DNA of 64,000 nt from Astragalus membranaceus (taxonomy: Eukaryota > Streptophyta > Magnoliopsida > Fabales > Fabaceae): NCBI GenBank assembly GCA_039519185.1, contig CM076848.1, positions 32,573,849-32,637,848 of the forward strand, given 5' to 3'. The notes below the pieces were generated by a model. It ran no database searches, was not told where the DNA came from, and was given only the letters and a program-made list of their open reading frames with translations. The translations under genes and the position numbers were made by a program. Position 1 is the first letter of the stretch. Every line of letters starts with the position of its first letter. Below are positions 10,037 to 20,399 of this stretch, in pieces.

Positions 10037-10575
10037 TTATCAAATCGGGATACGTATTGTGTATCGGAAGACCTATTTTTTGAATCGTGTATCGTATCAT
10101 AAGATACATCATCAAAAAATATATAACTTTTTTAAGTAAAACTAGTTAACATAAGTAAAAATAACACATGAACTTCAAAATAAATCAAGTCATAAATAAA
10201 CATAACATGTGTTTGACTCAACCCCTATAAATCAAGTCATAAATAAACATAACATGATCAAAAACATAGTGTGCTAGGTTTGTTTCTTAGTCAATCTAAC
10301 ATGGGGGATTTAAAATGATTGCTTTTGTCTTATTATATATCATTTAAGAAAAATTTCCAAAAAAAACCACTTGAGCAGGCATTTTAGCCTTGTGAATTCA
10401 TATAGTAAGATTCAACAAAATTCATTTATCGTAAGATTCAATAGAGTGTATCGGGATACATGATGGGATACAGGTGCAAAAAAGATACACACTAAGATAC
10501 GTATCGTTTTTGTTTGATTTCATATCGTATCGGGATATGAATCGTATGTATCGTAAGTTACTGATAACAAAAACT
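10037..10575. repeat. Repeat element rich in CGTATCG words, possible MITE
   Basis: Both ends contain GATCA, GTTATCA and several copies of TATCG/GGGATACG/CGTATC words in opposite orientation (10040-10110 and 10440-10575). This resembles an inverted-repeat element. A direct duplication of 'aatcaagtcataaataaacataacatg' occurs inside at about 10182 and 10229. Exact termini and target duplication could not be fixed. Confidence 0.45.
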
Positions 10576-11092
10576 GTGATCTATATTGATTCGCTCATAT
10601 TCACCGTTTATATTATCTTTATTATTATTATATTAAACCATTGAGCTAATCCATGGAGGTAAATCTATTCATATTTTATGTCATTACATCGACAAGCAAT
10701 GCATTTTTACATACAATTAAAAATAGCATCGCTTTGAAGAGGATATATACAACGGGGGCAAAATTCATGGTTACGATTGGCGTCTCTATTATATGATGTA
10801 TGAAGCATAATGAACGCATGTGTAAACAATTCAAACAAAAATCAATTTAAACAAGAAAAAAAGTGCAGTATAGTGCTTTATCCACACCAAAATCGAATTT
10901 TCAATTACTTGGACTGTTTTGTTCACTGTTTCTCCAAGAAGAACCATTTGATGCTCTCTCAGTTTATAGATCTTGAAGAAAACTTGACAAAAATACTGAA
11001 ACATAGCGAAGATGGTTATTTTGCATTTCATCTAAATTGTCGCTAGAAAAACCAAACACCGGATACATCAACTTTCGCCGACCAAGTTTTGC

Positions 11093-11095
<3 letters not shown>
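10576..11095. other. Spacer, nothing recognised
   Basis: Low-GC DNA with two overlapping short frames on opposite strands (10810-11046) that have no domain and no codon-use support. Confidence 0.4.

Positions 11096-11124
<29 letters not shown>
11096..11124. repeat. (AT)n microsatellite
   Basis: About 14 uninterrupted AT dinucleotides. Confidence 0.95.
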
Positions 11125-11300
11125 GATTTAATTTAGATACACAATAGGTGTATATGTGTTTTATACTATCTTTTATTTACAAGTTGACATGTCATTAAAG
11201 AGAAATTAGTCAAGTGGTAACCACCTTATATGTCAACCATTCCACGTATTGTTATTGGTTGTTGTAAAAGTCTGTACGCAGTTTGGGTACATAAATTGAA

Positions 11301-11302
<2 letters not shown>

Positions 11303-11369
<67 letters not shown>
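11303..11369. repeat. (TA)n microsatellite, about 33 units
   Basis: A pure TA run of about 67 bp. It yields a spurious Tyr-Ile frame, which is discarded. The length is likely polymorphic and also error-prone in assemblies. Confidence 0.97.
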
Positions 11370-11373
<4 letters not shown>

Positions 11374-11599
11374 TTATCTTTTGTGTGTGTGTGTCTGTAC
11401 TGTGTGTTATAGATATAATAGTTACTATATTTCAACCATAATATTTGTTTAAAAGCGTTTTATGATCAAGTATATCATAAAAAGATATTTTTTGGTAAAT
11501 GAAATTCCCTCTATAATATACATTGCATTGTCGATTACACAGTTTGTAACATGAATCCCTAATTATTGAATATTATAAAAAAAAATTATTCACTCATTT

Positions 11600-11660
11600 G
11601 TCGATTACACAGTTAATAAGTAATTGTATACCCGTGCATGGCACGGGTTAGTCATACTAG
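11600..11660 (+). mobile_element. Helitron 3' terminus
   Basis: A hairpin with a 7-bp perfect stem (CCCGTGC, loop ATG, GCACGGG; 11631-11647) is followed 9 bp later by CTAG at 11657-11660 and then T. GC-rich hairpin plus CTRR plus host T is the canonical plant Helitron 3' end. The 5' TC end could not be located by eye, so the element's length is unknown. It may include the TA-rich DNA to the left. Confidence 0.7.
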
Positions 11661-11892
11661 TCTTATGAACATATAGAAACTCCGATGCTCGAGTCTCTGA
11701 TCTACACTATTTGAACCACTAAGGTGACATTTGGAATCACAGCAACAGGGATATGAACGTGCAATTGACTTGACACTCCCTATGTTAGCTTCCAAGTTCA
11801 TCGAGACGGGTCTTCATGAGTGTCTTTTAAATTAACTAGTGTGTCAAACTCGTGGGATGGACGGGTATACATTATTTTTTTTTTTGCAAATA

Positions 11893-11944
11893 GAATTGCA
11901 TAATTAAATGACAACTAGTAACAACTTTTAAAAAGAAAACACAA
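11893..11944 (+). repeat. Left copy of a 52-bp repeat flanking the first CACTA
   Basis: This stretch, starting GAATTGCA and ending GAAAACACAA, is nearly identical to 18828-18879. Both are outside the CACTA termini (12287, 18496), with different distances to them. It may mark an older repeat family present on both sides. Confidence 0.7.
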
Positions 11945-12286
11945 CAAATAGAAATATTTAAATAAAAAATTTATGTTATTAGAATTATAATTATATATTT
12001 GAAGAATTGGAAATCATTAGAGAAAATTTAACAACTAAATCAAAATCAAGTTATATAATAAGGAATTCTTTAAAGACAAATAATTGTTTCCTAATGGTTG
12101 CAGATATATAGCATAATATTAACTATTTCCGTTAAAAAAAATATTTTTCTAAATTGAAATTGTTAAAATCTTATTTGCAACTTATAATGACGCAAATTAG
12201 ATTAAGAAGTCTCACTTTAGTTTCTGTTGAAAATAATTCTTAAAAAAACTTTAATTATGAACGAATTATTAATAATTTTCAACAAA
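11945..12286. other. AT-rich spacer left of the first CACTA
   Basis: About 78 percent A+T by eye, with no frame or terminus recognised. Confidence 0.4.
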
Positions 12287-12539
12287 CACTACAAAAAACG
12301 GATCAAATAGTGGGGGTTTTATTGCGGAGGTTTTAAAAACCCCCCCAGTTTAACAATAAAAAAGGAACTCCTCGGTCAACAAGTTGAAAATGTTGTTTCA
12401 ATTTACGGAGGTTTAAAAAACCTCCGCTAAGTGTCACGAAAAACCCCCGCTAAATGTAAAATAAAAAAACAAAAAAAACCTTCTAAACCTGTTTCCCTCT
12501 CATCTGTTTCAAGTTCCCTCTTCTCATTTCACTCTCGCG

Positions 12540-12840
12540 AAACCCGTTTCCTTCTCACTGCTTCACCCTCCCTTAGTCACAAACGCTCCTCCCTCGCGAA
12601 ACCCTCCCTGATTCACTGCTTCACCGCTTCACCCTCCTCAGTCACAAACCCTCCCTCGCGAAACCCTCCCTCGCGAAACCCTCCTCCCTCGCGAAAACCT
12701 CCCTCTCGCGACACCCAGTTTCTCACAAACCCTCCCTCAGTCACAAACACTCCCTCGCGAAACCCAGATTCTCCCTCTCGCGAAACCCAGTTTCTCACAA
12801 ACCCTCCCTCAGTCACAAACCCCCTTACCAGAAACCCCCA
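12540..12840. repeat. CACTA 1 minisatellite (CCCTCCCTCGCGAAAC units)
   Basis: Repeated units of about 15-50 bp built from CTCGCGAAACCC, CAGTCACAAACC and CAGTTTCTCACAAACC. A 245-codon frame crossing it (12431-13168) is Pro/Ser/Arg-rich only because of these repeats and is not called as a gene. Confidence 0.8.
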
Positions 12841-13456
12841 TTTCGTATGTTATTGTGCGTCTTGGCAACGGAAAGGAACTTCGAGTCTTGCACAACCTCC
12901 ATTCGCGACAACCACCGCTCTACGCTCTACATCGCTCTACAACCATCGCTCTGTGAACCTGTTCGTCGCACCACCTGTCTCTCACCATCAGCATCTATCT
13001 CACTTGCTCTCAGATAGGGTTTTGGTAAGGTTTCTATCTGATTCCTTTCCTTCGTTTGATTTTGCTCATATTCCTAATAATGAATTACATCATTTTCAAA
13101 AAGATTTTGACCTGAATTTCTTTATGGTTTTTCACAATAAACAAACTGCTACATTTATTCCTTTCTGATCTTGAAATGAAAATATTACAGAGGATATTCT
13201 TGATTGGGGGATTTGTTAAGTTGGTTACTTGGTTTGTGTTGTTTCCTTATGTATATGTATACTTGAGTGTGTGTTTTTGATTCTGAATTAAACTATACTT
13301 GAGTGTGTATCTGGAAGACCAATCTTTTTCTGTGTGAATGGCGAGTTGAGTTGGTAGTTGTACTGATAATGTTTCTAATACAGGGATTCTAAATTACAAT
13401 TATGTTTTTTTCCTCTAACTTGTAAGATACTGAATTGCTTATTATTAAATTCTATA

Positions 13457-13662
13457 GGGGATGGGAAGACCCAGCAACTTGGGCCAAAAGTGTGGGAAAC
13501 AGTTGGAGAACAACTGGTGATATTGAAGATAACTGGAAAAGGTATCACAATATATTAATTTGTCTTGGATATATAAAAATGATAACTTAGTTAAATAAGT
13601 ATCAACTCTCTAGATTATATCTTAGATGAAAACGACAAATGGGCATCCTATGCTGGACCTGT
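13457..13662 (+). pseudogene. Captured alpha-galactosidase exons (GH27 fragment)
   Basis: The exon 13457-13540 follows a TATAG acceptor and reads WEDPATWAKSVGNSWRTTGD..., a conserved plant alpha-galactosidase block just before the acid/base region. A second piece at about 13622-13662 reads DENDKWASYAGP, which is the next conserved block of the same enzyme. An intron-like gap separates them, so genomic DNA and not a processed RNA was captured. The fragment lacks the catalytic aspartates and the N- and C-terminal halves, so it cannot make an enzyme. Confidence 0.85.
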
Positions 13663-13811
13663 TTCATTCAAATGCACCAAAGAATAGCATAGATTCCACA
13701 ATCCACACTATCCAGTATGCTATATGACTAAATGATAAGTCAGAGCTTTATTATTTTGTTATTTTTTATTTTTCAGAGGAAAGTTGCTAATTTACCTTTT
13801 TGCCATACATG

Positions 13812-14222
13812 CAGATATCCTTGTTTGTTTCATCCAATGATGCTCTGAAGTCAGGCTGGCTTTTGAAGTTTTTAAAAGAAGTTAGACCTGCCCATATAAA
13901 AGAAATGCAACAAAATCTGGCCAAGGTTTGTAATCAGGGTCATATAGAATTTCACTTCTTTTTCCCCTATCTAGTGCTGCTGTAGGATTATCTTCTCATC
14001 AATCTTGCAAGTACTTTATACCATTTCCCAAAATGTTGGCAGCACCGCTGAAACAATTAACTTGGATATTGTTCATTTTCTAAAGTTGTCATTCCGTGTG
14101 TTGTCTTGCTTACCTGTATGGTGTTTAATGTTTTATTTTGTTACCCTTTCAGTACTCAAGGCATTTCCTATATTCCAGTCCAGCGCAACTGTTGGGTCCT
14201 GAAGACTTGGTTTGGAAAATGG
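13812..14222 (+). pseudogene. Captured host exons, exostosin-like
   Basis: 13812-13926 reads ISLFVSSNDALKSGWLLKFL... and ends NLAK. About 14155-14218 reads RHFLYSSPAQLLGPEDLVWKM. The two join in order across an intron-like gap. I associate this pair with a plant exostosin/GT47-like protein from memory of its conserved HFLYS.PAQPLGPEDL block, but that name is uncertain. What is firm is that the two segments look like spliced exons of one host gene on the plus strand. Confidence 0.5.
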
Positions 14223-14689
14223 TTTGTTACTTTTTGTTTTGTTATTAAGTTTCTGTTTCTAAGATTCTTTTTGGGCACCTTGCCATAATGAATTTAAGCT
14301 TCAGCTTGACCCTCAGTATGCTCATTAAGTTTTTTTCTTCCATTGCTGTTTTGTATAGTTTTGTGATGTTGATATGTCAGTTGGTGCATGAGTTGCAGTA
14401 AGTTTATTTCTAGAGGCCATATGATGATTTGGAAAGATCATTACAAGAAATGTAAAATAAAATCATTAAAGAAAGGTGGAGACCAGAATATAGTAATGTT
14501 TAACATTGATGACAAGCTGCCTAACTGTGGCGTTTCCCTTTCACAAGCTTTGCTACTTAAGTATTTGGCTTAATGGTGTTTTGGGGAATTTTGGCTTTTC
14601 TTAGAATGTGTAACTAGAGCGATGAGGCATCATACTACTAGTAACTTGGCCTTGCAAGAAATTCATTGTATAATATGGTGTAATTTGTT

Positions 14690-16040
14690 ATGTATGCAGC
14701 TGTAAATAAAGATGAATTGCTTCAGATGGTTAGATTTGGTGCCGAAATGGTTTTTAGTTCCAAGGACAGTACAATTACAGATGAAGATATTGACAGAATT
14801 ATTGCTAAAGGAGAGGAAACGACAGCCGAGCTTGATGCTAAGATGAAGAGATTTACGGAAGATGCTATCAAATTTAAGATGGACGACAGTATGTAACCTT
14901 TGAATATAAAATCTAGTTTTGCAAATATTCTTTGTGCTGAAGTGGATGAGCCATATTATGGTTTCGAGTGTGATTCATCCCTCTGAAACATTGTTCTTAT
15001 GATGAAATAGTGAACTAACTACCATGTCATAACTATTTACTGTATTAAATTTGGTTCTAAACACAAAACCTAAACCAAAAGGTCTTTCTTTTCAACTCTT
15101 AATGTTTTCACGGAAACATTTTTCTTCTTCTAAAAGAATTATAGTACATATTTTGTCTGATAGCTTTTAATTCTGTTACTTCAGGCATGATTTCCAGTTT
15201 TTCAACACACAAAGGTTGAATGAGCTGTACGAAAAGGAAGTTCGCTATCTAATGGTGGGTAACATGAGCATGTTGATTCACATTACCTCAGTAAATGTTT
15301 ATGTGCTGATGTTTAACAAAATTTCAGCAAACACATCAGAAGAATCAGGTAAAAGACTCCATAGATGTTGATGAACCAAAATTGCTAAAGGAGGTGAGCA
15401 AAATTCTTTATGAACTAGGCTTTGCGATTTGTTTGTTTATTTTGTGTTCATTTTGGTATTTGGTGAACATAGGGATTTTCAGCATGGAGTGTTTCACATG
15501 TAAATTATGTATGCCCTAGAAATTATGTAGGCCCTAGAAATTTCAATCAATAGAAGATAGTATGTTGAAAAGAGTGTTTCACATGTATTGTGTACGGTGA
15601 GTTTTTTGATGAAATGAGCTTGTTTGTTGGTGTACAATGGTGGCAATGAGATTTGAGACAACTACAGAGCATCTTTCCCCTACCCAATTCTAGTAGCTTT
15701 AGTTTACTTATTTTATTTTATATTGGTGCAGTTTGGTTTGTTTGTTTGATATGGCCAACAACGCTGATATGGACCGTGTAGACTGTATATAGTATAGTAT
15801 TTTGTTGAGCCAACTACAGAGCATCTTTCTGATTAATATATTTTATTGCCTGTAGATTATGATAGAATTATTAAAAACATCGAAAGAGGGGAGTCGAGAA
15901 TAGCTCGGAAAGATGAGATCATGAAAGCTATTGGGAAGAAGTTGGACCGCTACAAGAATCCTTGGTTAGAGTTGAAGATACAGTATGGACAAAACAAGGG
16001 AAAATTATACAATGAAGAATGTGATCGATTCATGGTGTGT
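14690..16040 (+). pseudogene. Captured ISWI-type chromatin remodeller exons (HAND to SLIDE)
   Basis: Four segments match plant ISWI ATPases (CHR11/CHR17 type) in the correct order. 14698-14890 carries the HAND domain (NKDELLQMVRFGAEMVFSSK). About 15186-15254 reads FQFFNTQRLNELYEKEVRYL. About 15329-15396 reads QTHQKNQVKDSIDVDEP. 15852-16034 carries the SLIDE domain (GKKLDRYKNPWLELKIQYGQ). Intron-like gaps lie between them, again indicating DNA-level capture. The ATPase domain and the SANT-encoding exon are missing. Sequence is well preserved, which suggests a recent capture. Confidence 0.9.
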
Positions 16041-16559
16041 TCATTTTCTTAGACTTCATGTTTGTTAGACTTTAAGCTATTTTATGTTTGTTAGACTTTA
16101 GGCAACGTGATTCCACTGTTGACAGGAGTTCAAAGATGTTTGATCCTCAAAGAACAAAGGGTCTTGCAATTTCTCTGGTAGATAACTTGATATATGTTTG
16201 CAGAAATTGTGGTTATTCTTTAAGCAAGACTTTAGCTCCTTTTATATATATTAGCTTAGATTAGATAACTGATTGTAGCAAGAAATAAGCATGTTTCAGA
16301 CCCTTTGTTAACAGTGGGAGGTGATTATATTGAAATTTGGCATATTCTTGTTTTCGTTATTTGTATTTGTATGTGTATACATGTGTGTGTAAAAACACCA
16401 TTTCCTAAGTCAGGGTTGGCACCAATAGGTTATGTGCAGTTGCTCTAATTTGTATGTGTATGCATGTTGCTCTTTAAACCTTTAATGTATGATTTATATC
16501 ATGAAGTATATCAAAAATTATAAAATTAGCCAATATAGTCTTGTATTATTGACCAATAG

Positions 16560-17125
16560 GTTATGTGCTGTTGCGCTGTTGCTGTTTGTTGGTGCTGTTG
16601 CGCTGTTGCTGTCTGTTGCTGTCTGAATTCTTACCTCGTTTTTACTGAATCTGAATTCTTACCTCTGCTGTTTACTGAATCTGCTTCCCTTTTTACTGAT
16701 CTGTTCCTATGCTGCTTTACTGAATCTGATCCTCGTTTTTGTTCCTCTGCTATTTACTGAATCTGCAGAATCTGTTAATGCTGTTTACTGAATCTACTGA
16801 ATCTGCTGTTTGCTGATTTACTGAATCTGTTAATGCTTTACTGATTTGTTAATGCTGCTTTACTGAATCTGATCCTCGTTTTTGTTCCTATGCTGTTTAC
16901 TGATTTACTGAATCTGTTAATGCTGAACTGCTGTTTACTGAATCTGCTGTTAATACTGAATCTGTTAATGCTGCTGTTAAAGAATCTGCTGTTAATACTG
17001 AAACTGCTTCCCTTTTTACTGATTTGTTAATGCTGCTTTACTGAATCTGATCCTCGTTTTTGTTCCTATGCTGTTTACTGAATCTGCTTCCCTTTTTACT
17101 GATCTGTTCCTATGCTGTTTGGCAG
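16560..17125. repeat. CACTA 1 tandem repeat (TTTACTGAATCTGCT units)
   Basis: The words TTTACTGAATCTG, CTGATCCTCGTTTTTGTTCC and TGTTAATGCTG recur in varying order over about 560 bp. The repeat lies just upstream of the Transposase_24-like exon and gives artefactual Cys/Leu-rich frames. Confidence 0.85.
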
Positions 17126-17139
17126 CCTCGTTTTTGTTT

Positions 17140-17904
17140 TAGAACTACTGAAGCTGTTGCAGAAAGATATTGCAAACTCAGCCTTGGAAAGAAGTGGGCT
17201 GCAAATAGGCAAACCTTATGGAACCATTTCTATGATCCAACCAAAACTAGAGATGAAATCATAAGTAACGTGCCAACCGGCATAGATGAAACTCAATGGG
17301 CTTATTTTGTTACCTATCGTCTAACACCAAAAACACAGGTAGAATTTGGGTTACTTTGATCTATTTATTTTTGGTGAAACAAGTTATTTAACTAATACAT
17401 AATTATATATATATATATATGTATGTATGTATTAGTTGGATGTGATTAGTTGAGTGGTGTGATTAGTTGAGTTGGCAGCCTAGTATAAATATGTATTGCA
17501 ATATAAATATGTATTCCAAATGGGCACAGTAGCTTACTTGAGTGGTGTAGATTTTGTTAGTGGTATCTTTGATTCTTCTTCTGTCAGTGATGTAGATTTT
17601 GTTATTGGTGTCTTTGATTTTATCATGTTACCTTACGGTGGTTATAATTAAATATGTATTGCAATATATATGTACTAGTTGGAAATGAGTCAATTTGTTC
17701 GGATTAAACATGAGTATGTATTGCAGAAACATATAGTATGTATTAGTTGGAATTAAATATGTATCAATTTAGTTCTTTTTTATTTTGATTTTTGATATTT
17801 GAAATGAGTCCATTTTTCTTTTGTTATTTCAGGCAAGTGAGCATGCAAGTCAGCCTCATTCTCGAATGGATACAAGTGGATCAATTGGTGCTAGCAATAT
17901 TTAG
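17140..17904 (+). pseudogene. Transposase_24 (Ptta/En/Spm) fragment of CACTA 1
   Basis: The exon 17141-17338 reads ...SLGKKWAANRQTLWNHFYDP... and ...VPTGIDETQWAYFVTYRL, the conserved core of plant Ptta/En/Spm proteins (PF03004-type). A terminal exon at 17833-17904 (ASEHASQPHSRMDTSGSIG...) follows a TTTCAG acceptor and ends in a stop. Upstream exons are missing. It corresponds to the more complete gene in CACTA 4 (compare 43337-43543), where the same core reads SLGKKWRDNRCKLFKDYY. Confidence 0.8.
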
Positions 17905-18499
17905 TGGTTTTAGGATCCTTTAGTATAGGATTTTTTTGTTGCCATTGTGATTTTGAGCTACAATTGTTTCTTTCTATTATCTTTTTGAGTTAGATGACAT
18001 TAAATATTTGACATTACATTTATGTTATCAGAATTATATTTTAAATGAAATTTTCAGTTTTTTTAGTAAGCTTAGTAAGTGTTATTTAAGATATATGTAT
18101 AGTTATTAGTGATGAAAACAGGTAATTAGATAATGAAAAAAGAAATTTTCAAATTGCAAAAGAAATATTGTCTCCGCATAACTCTAATAAGAAGTTGAAA
18201 CCCCCACAAAAAAGTCCTATCAACTATGGCAATAAAAAATCACCACAAATAAATCAATTTTAGGAGGTTTATAACCCCCTCAAACAAACCTCCACTAATT
18301 GTGGGGGTTAAAAACCCCCGCAGTAAAACCCCCGCAAAAAGACAGGATACCAGCGTTTTCAAAAAACCCCCGCAGTTAGATTGCGGCACTTAAAACTCCG
18401 GCGTTTTTTAAAACCCCCGCTGATTACGTTGCGGGGGTTAAAAACCCCCGCTAATTGAAAAAAAAACCGCCGCAATCTATAATGTTTTTTGTAGTGAAA

Positions 18500-19172
18500 A
18501 AATACAATGCGAATATTATTCAAATAAATACAAATGGCATCATTTTATTGGTTCGTCGAGGATAAACAAAATCTTCGGAACGATCGTGTCCTAAGGCAGT
18601 GAGAGAGCAGCAAAATGCATAAGAATATGCAACTTAGTGTTGAGTTCCCCATGCCATAATAAAACTCTGGTAAATTGTTTTTGACTTATCTATGTACTTT
18701 TTTATGAGTATTTATCAATGTATCTTTTAATAGGCTAATAAATAAAAAAAAAGTTAACATTAGTTAAAATGCTATACAAGTCATCTTATGTCTTCATTTA
18801 TTTTTTACTTTAAAAACCACCACATTAGAATTGCATGTTTACATGACAACTAGTAACAACTTTTAAAAAGAAAACACAATAGTGTTACTCGATAGCAAAT
18901 ATGATTGTCACGTGATGCTCATACATGATAACAAAGCCACTCTACCTTATAAAACACTCACACAAAGGAAAAAAACTAAAATAACTAAGAAATTAAAATG
19001 TCAATTTTTCCTTACAAAGTCATACCAAATTCTTTTCCTTCTCATTTACCAAAAGATTGACTTGCCAATTTTCTCATTCACCTTACAAGAAGCTTAGAAT
19101 CTTGGAATTATCACGTTGTCTTGTGATAATTAATGAGCAATGTTCAACATTTCAAAAATTGATTCTTGATAT
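18500..19172. other. Spacer right of CACTA 1, with the second 52-bp repeat copy
   Basis: Holds the repeat copy 18828-18879 (partner at 11893-11944). Short AT-rich frames at 18882-19254 have no domain. No gene is supported. Confidence 0.45.
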
Positions 19173-20180
19173 GGGTGCATTGGAATGGAATTTTAAAAAA
19201 AAATTTGGACAAAATAATCTTGTGGTATTTAATCAGGACTTTTATATAATATAAAATCCTATGGTATTCAGTTAGGATTTTCAAATTTTTTTAAAGAGAG
19301 TTTCCCAAAACTCAATTGTATTCATTTGAGACTTTTTACAACTTCAAAAAAAAATCTGTCGGTATTCAGAAAAAACACGAATTTGAGGGATTATTTTACA
19401 AGATAGATCTTGTAGGACTTTTTAGTACATTCTATAAATACTATACCCATTAAACAATCCCACCTAAATTCTTGGGACTTTTTAACTCTATCATTCCCTG
19501 CTTGTAGACCTCTCCAAGTGAGTATTTCTCTCTCTGTCTTCCTTTTTCTCCTCAAAGTTTATCCATCATTATAACCATTGTTCATATCCTATGTATTGCA
19601 AATAATGTGATCATCTTGCTGCTAACTGCTCCTTTACTGCTCTCAATTTCTTAATCTTGCTATCAGCAAACTTTGTTAGGTGCTCTCATTATTTTTACCC
19701 TTGGTATTATAATTATAGAGATGTTGATTAAAAAAATTGAAAAACAAAAAGTAATATGGAGATCGCATAAAAAAGTAAAATTATATTCCAATAATAATCT
19801 TATTAAGTTCTCTCTTATTAATTTTTTTGATGAAGTTTCTTTTGATGTAATTGGTTTATGCCATAATAATAATTTTATGCTTGCTTTTGAGACTATGAAG
19901 TTGCAGTGAATTAAATAATAATTGTTTTTGTTATTTTTGTCTTTGATTCTCTTAAATTTTGATCGTATGCTACTCATCAAAGTCTTGTCAAATCTCGTAA
20001 GGCTAAAAATCCTTTTAAATCTTATAAAGTCTTAGGATACAAATCCATTAAAATTGAAACAACAAAGTTTTGAAAGCCCTACGGAGTCTTAAAAATCGTG
20101 AAATTCCTACAAAGTCTTTTAAAATTTATTGGACTTTTTTCTTGATAAAATAGTCCTTTAAAATCCAAAACCAATACCCC
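19173..20180. mobile_element. Terminal-inverted-repeat element, about 1 kb, superfamily unclear
   Basis: The left end GGGTGCATTGGAATGGAATT (19173) and the right end ATCCAAAACCAATACCCC (to 20180) are imperfect inverted repeats. Inside each end are many 'ggactttt / aaagtcct'-type words in opposite orientation. The centre (19430-19660) has a TATAAATAC box and a CT-rich leader-like stretch but no transposase. The superfamily (Harbinger or Mutator) cannot be settled, because no clear target duplication is seen and the right side abuts a SINE tail. Confidence 0.55.
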
Positions 20181-20395
20181 TTTTTTTTTGCTTACCATGT
20201 TTTTGGTGCGCAGTTTCCACCAGCTTTGCCGATGACTAATCTACGCTGGGGAACCTGACTGGCCACGAGTACTCGGCTTTGCCGGCCCGTGTGGTTCTCC
20301 CCTCCCAACAGAGTTTTTGCCACACCCAAGATTCGAACCCAAGACTTTGAGGTGGAATCCAAGTCCAGTTACCACTTAGACCAACCATTGTTGGT
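20181..20395 (-). mobile_element. tRNA-derived SINE
   Basis: On the minus strand it starts near 20392 (CCAACAATGGTTGG). It has box A TGGTCTAAGTGGTAACTGG (about 20365-20385) and box B GGTTCGAATCTTGG (about 20327-20340). After a GC-rich body it ends in a run of nine A residues (T run on plus, 20181-20189). Box order, about 215-bp length and the A-tail all fit a plant SINE transcribed by RNA polymerase III. The A-tail is directly next to the terminus of the neighbouring TIR element. Confidence 0.82.
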
Positions 20396-20399
20396 AATA

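Larger units (their letters stand above)
12287..18496 (+). mobile_element. CACTA element 1 (6.2 kb, non-autonomous, carries host exons)
   Basis: The element starts CACTACAAAAAACGGATC and ends TTTTTTGTAGTG, with AAA at 12284-12286 and 18497-18499 as a 3-bp target duplication. Subterminal arrays are present at both ends: GGGGGTTTTATTGCGGAGG-like words at 12311-12450 and many copies of AACCCCCGC / GCGGGGGTT at 18190-18470. Such arrays bind CACTA-type transposases. The only transposon-related coding left is a Transposase_24-like exon near the 3' end. The TNP2-type transposase is absent, so mobility would need a helper. The middle holds pieces of at least three host genes, listed separately. Confidence 0.93.

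Noticed and set aside
11230..11412. 60-codon frame with a Tyr-Ile run
   Set aside because: Artefact of the (TA)n microsatellite.
12431..13168. 245-codon Pro/Ser/Arg-rich frame at the CACTA 1 left end
   Set aside because: It is produced by the CTCGCGAAACCC minisatellite and has an antisense mirror frame; no domain.
20320..20390. tRNA gene-like boxes A and B
   Set aside because: They belong to a SINE with an A-tail; no complete cloverleaf is visible.
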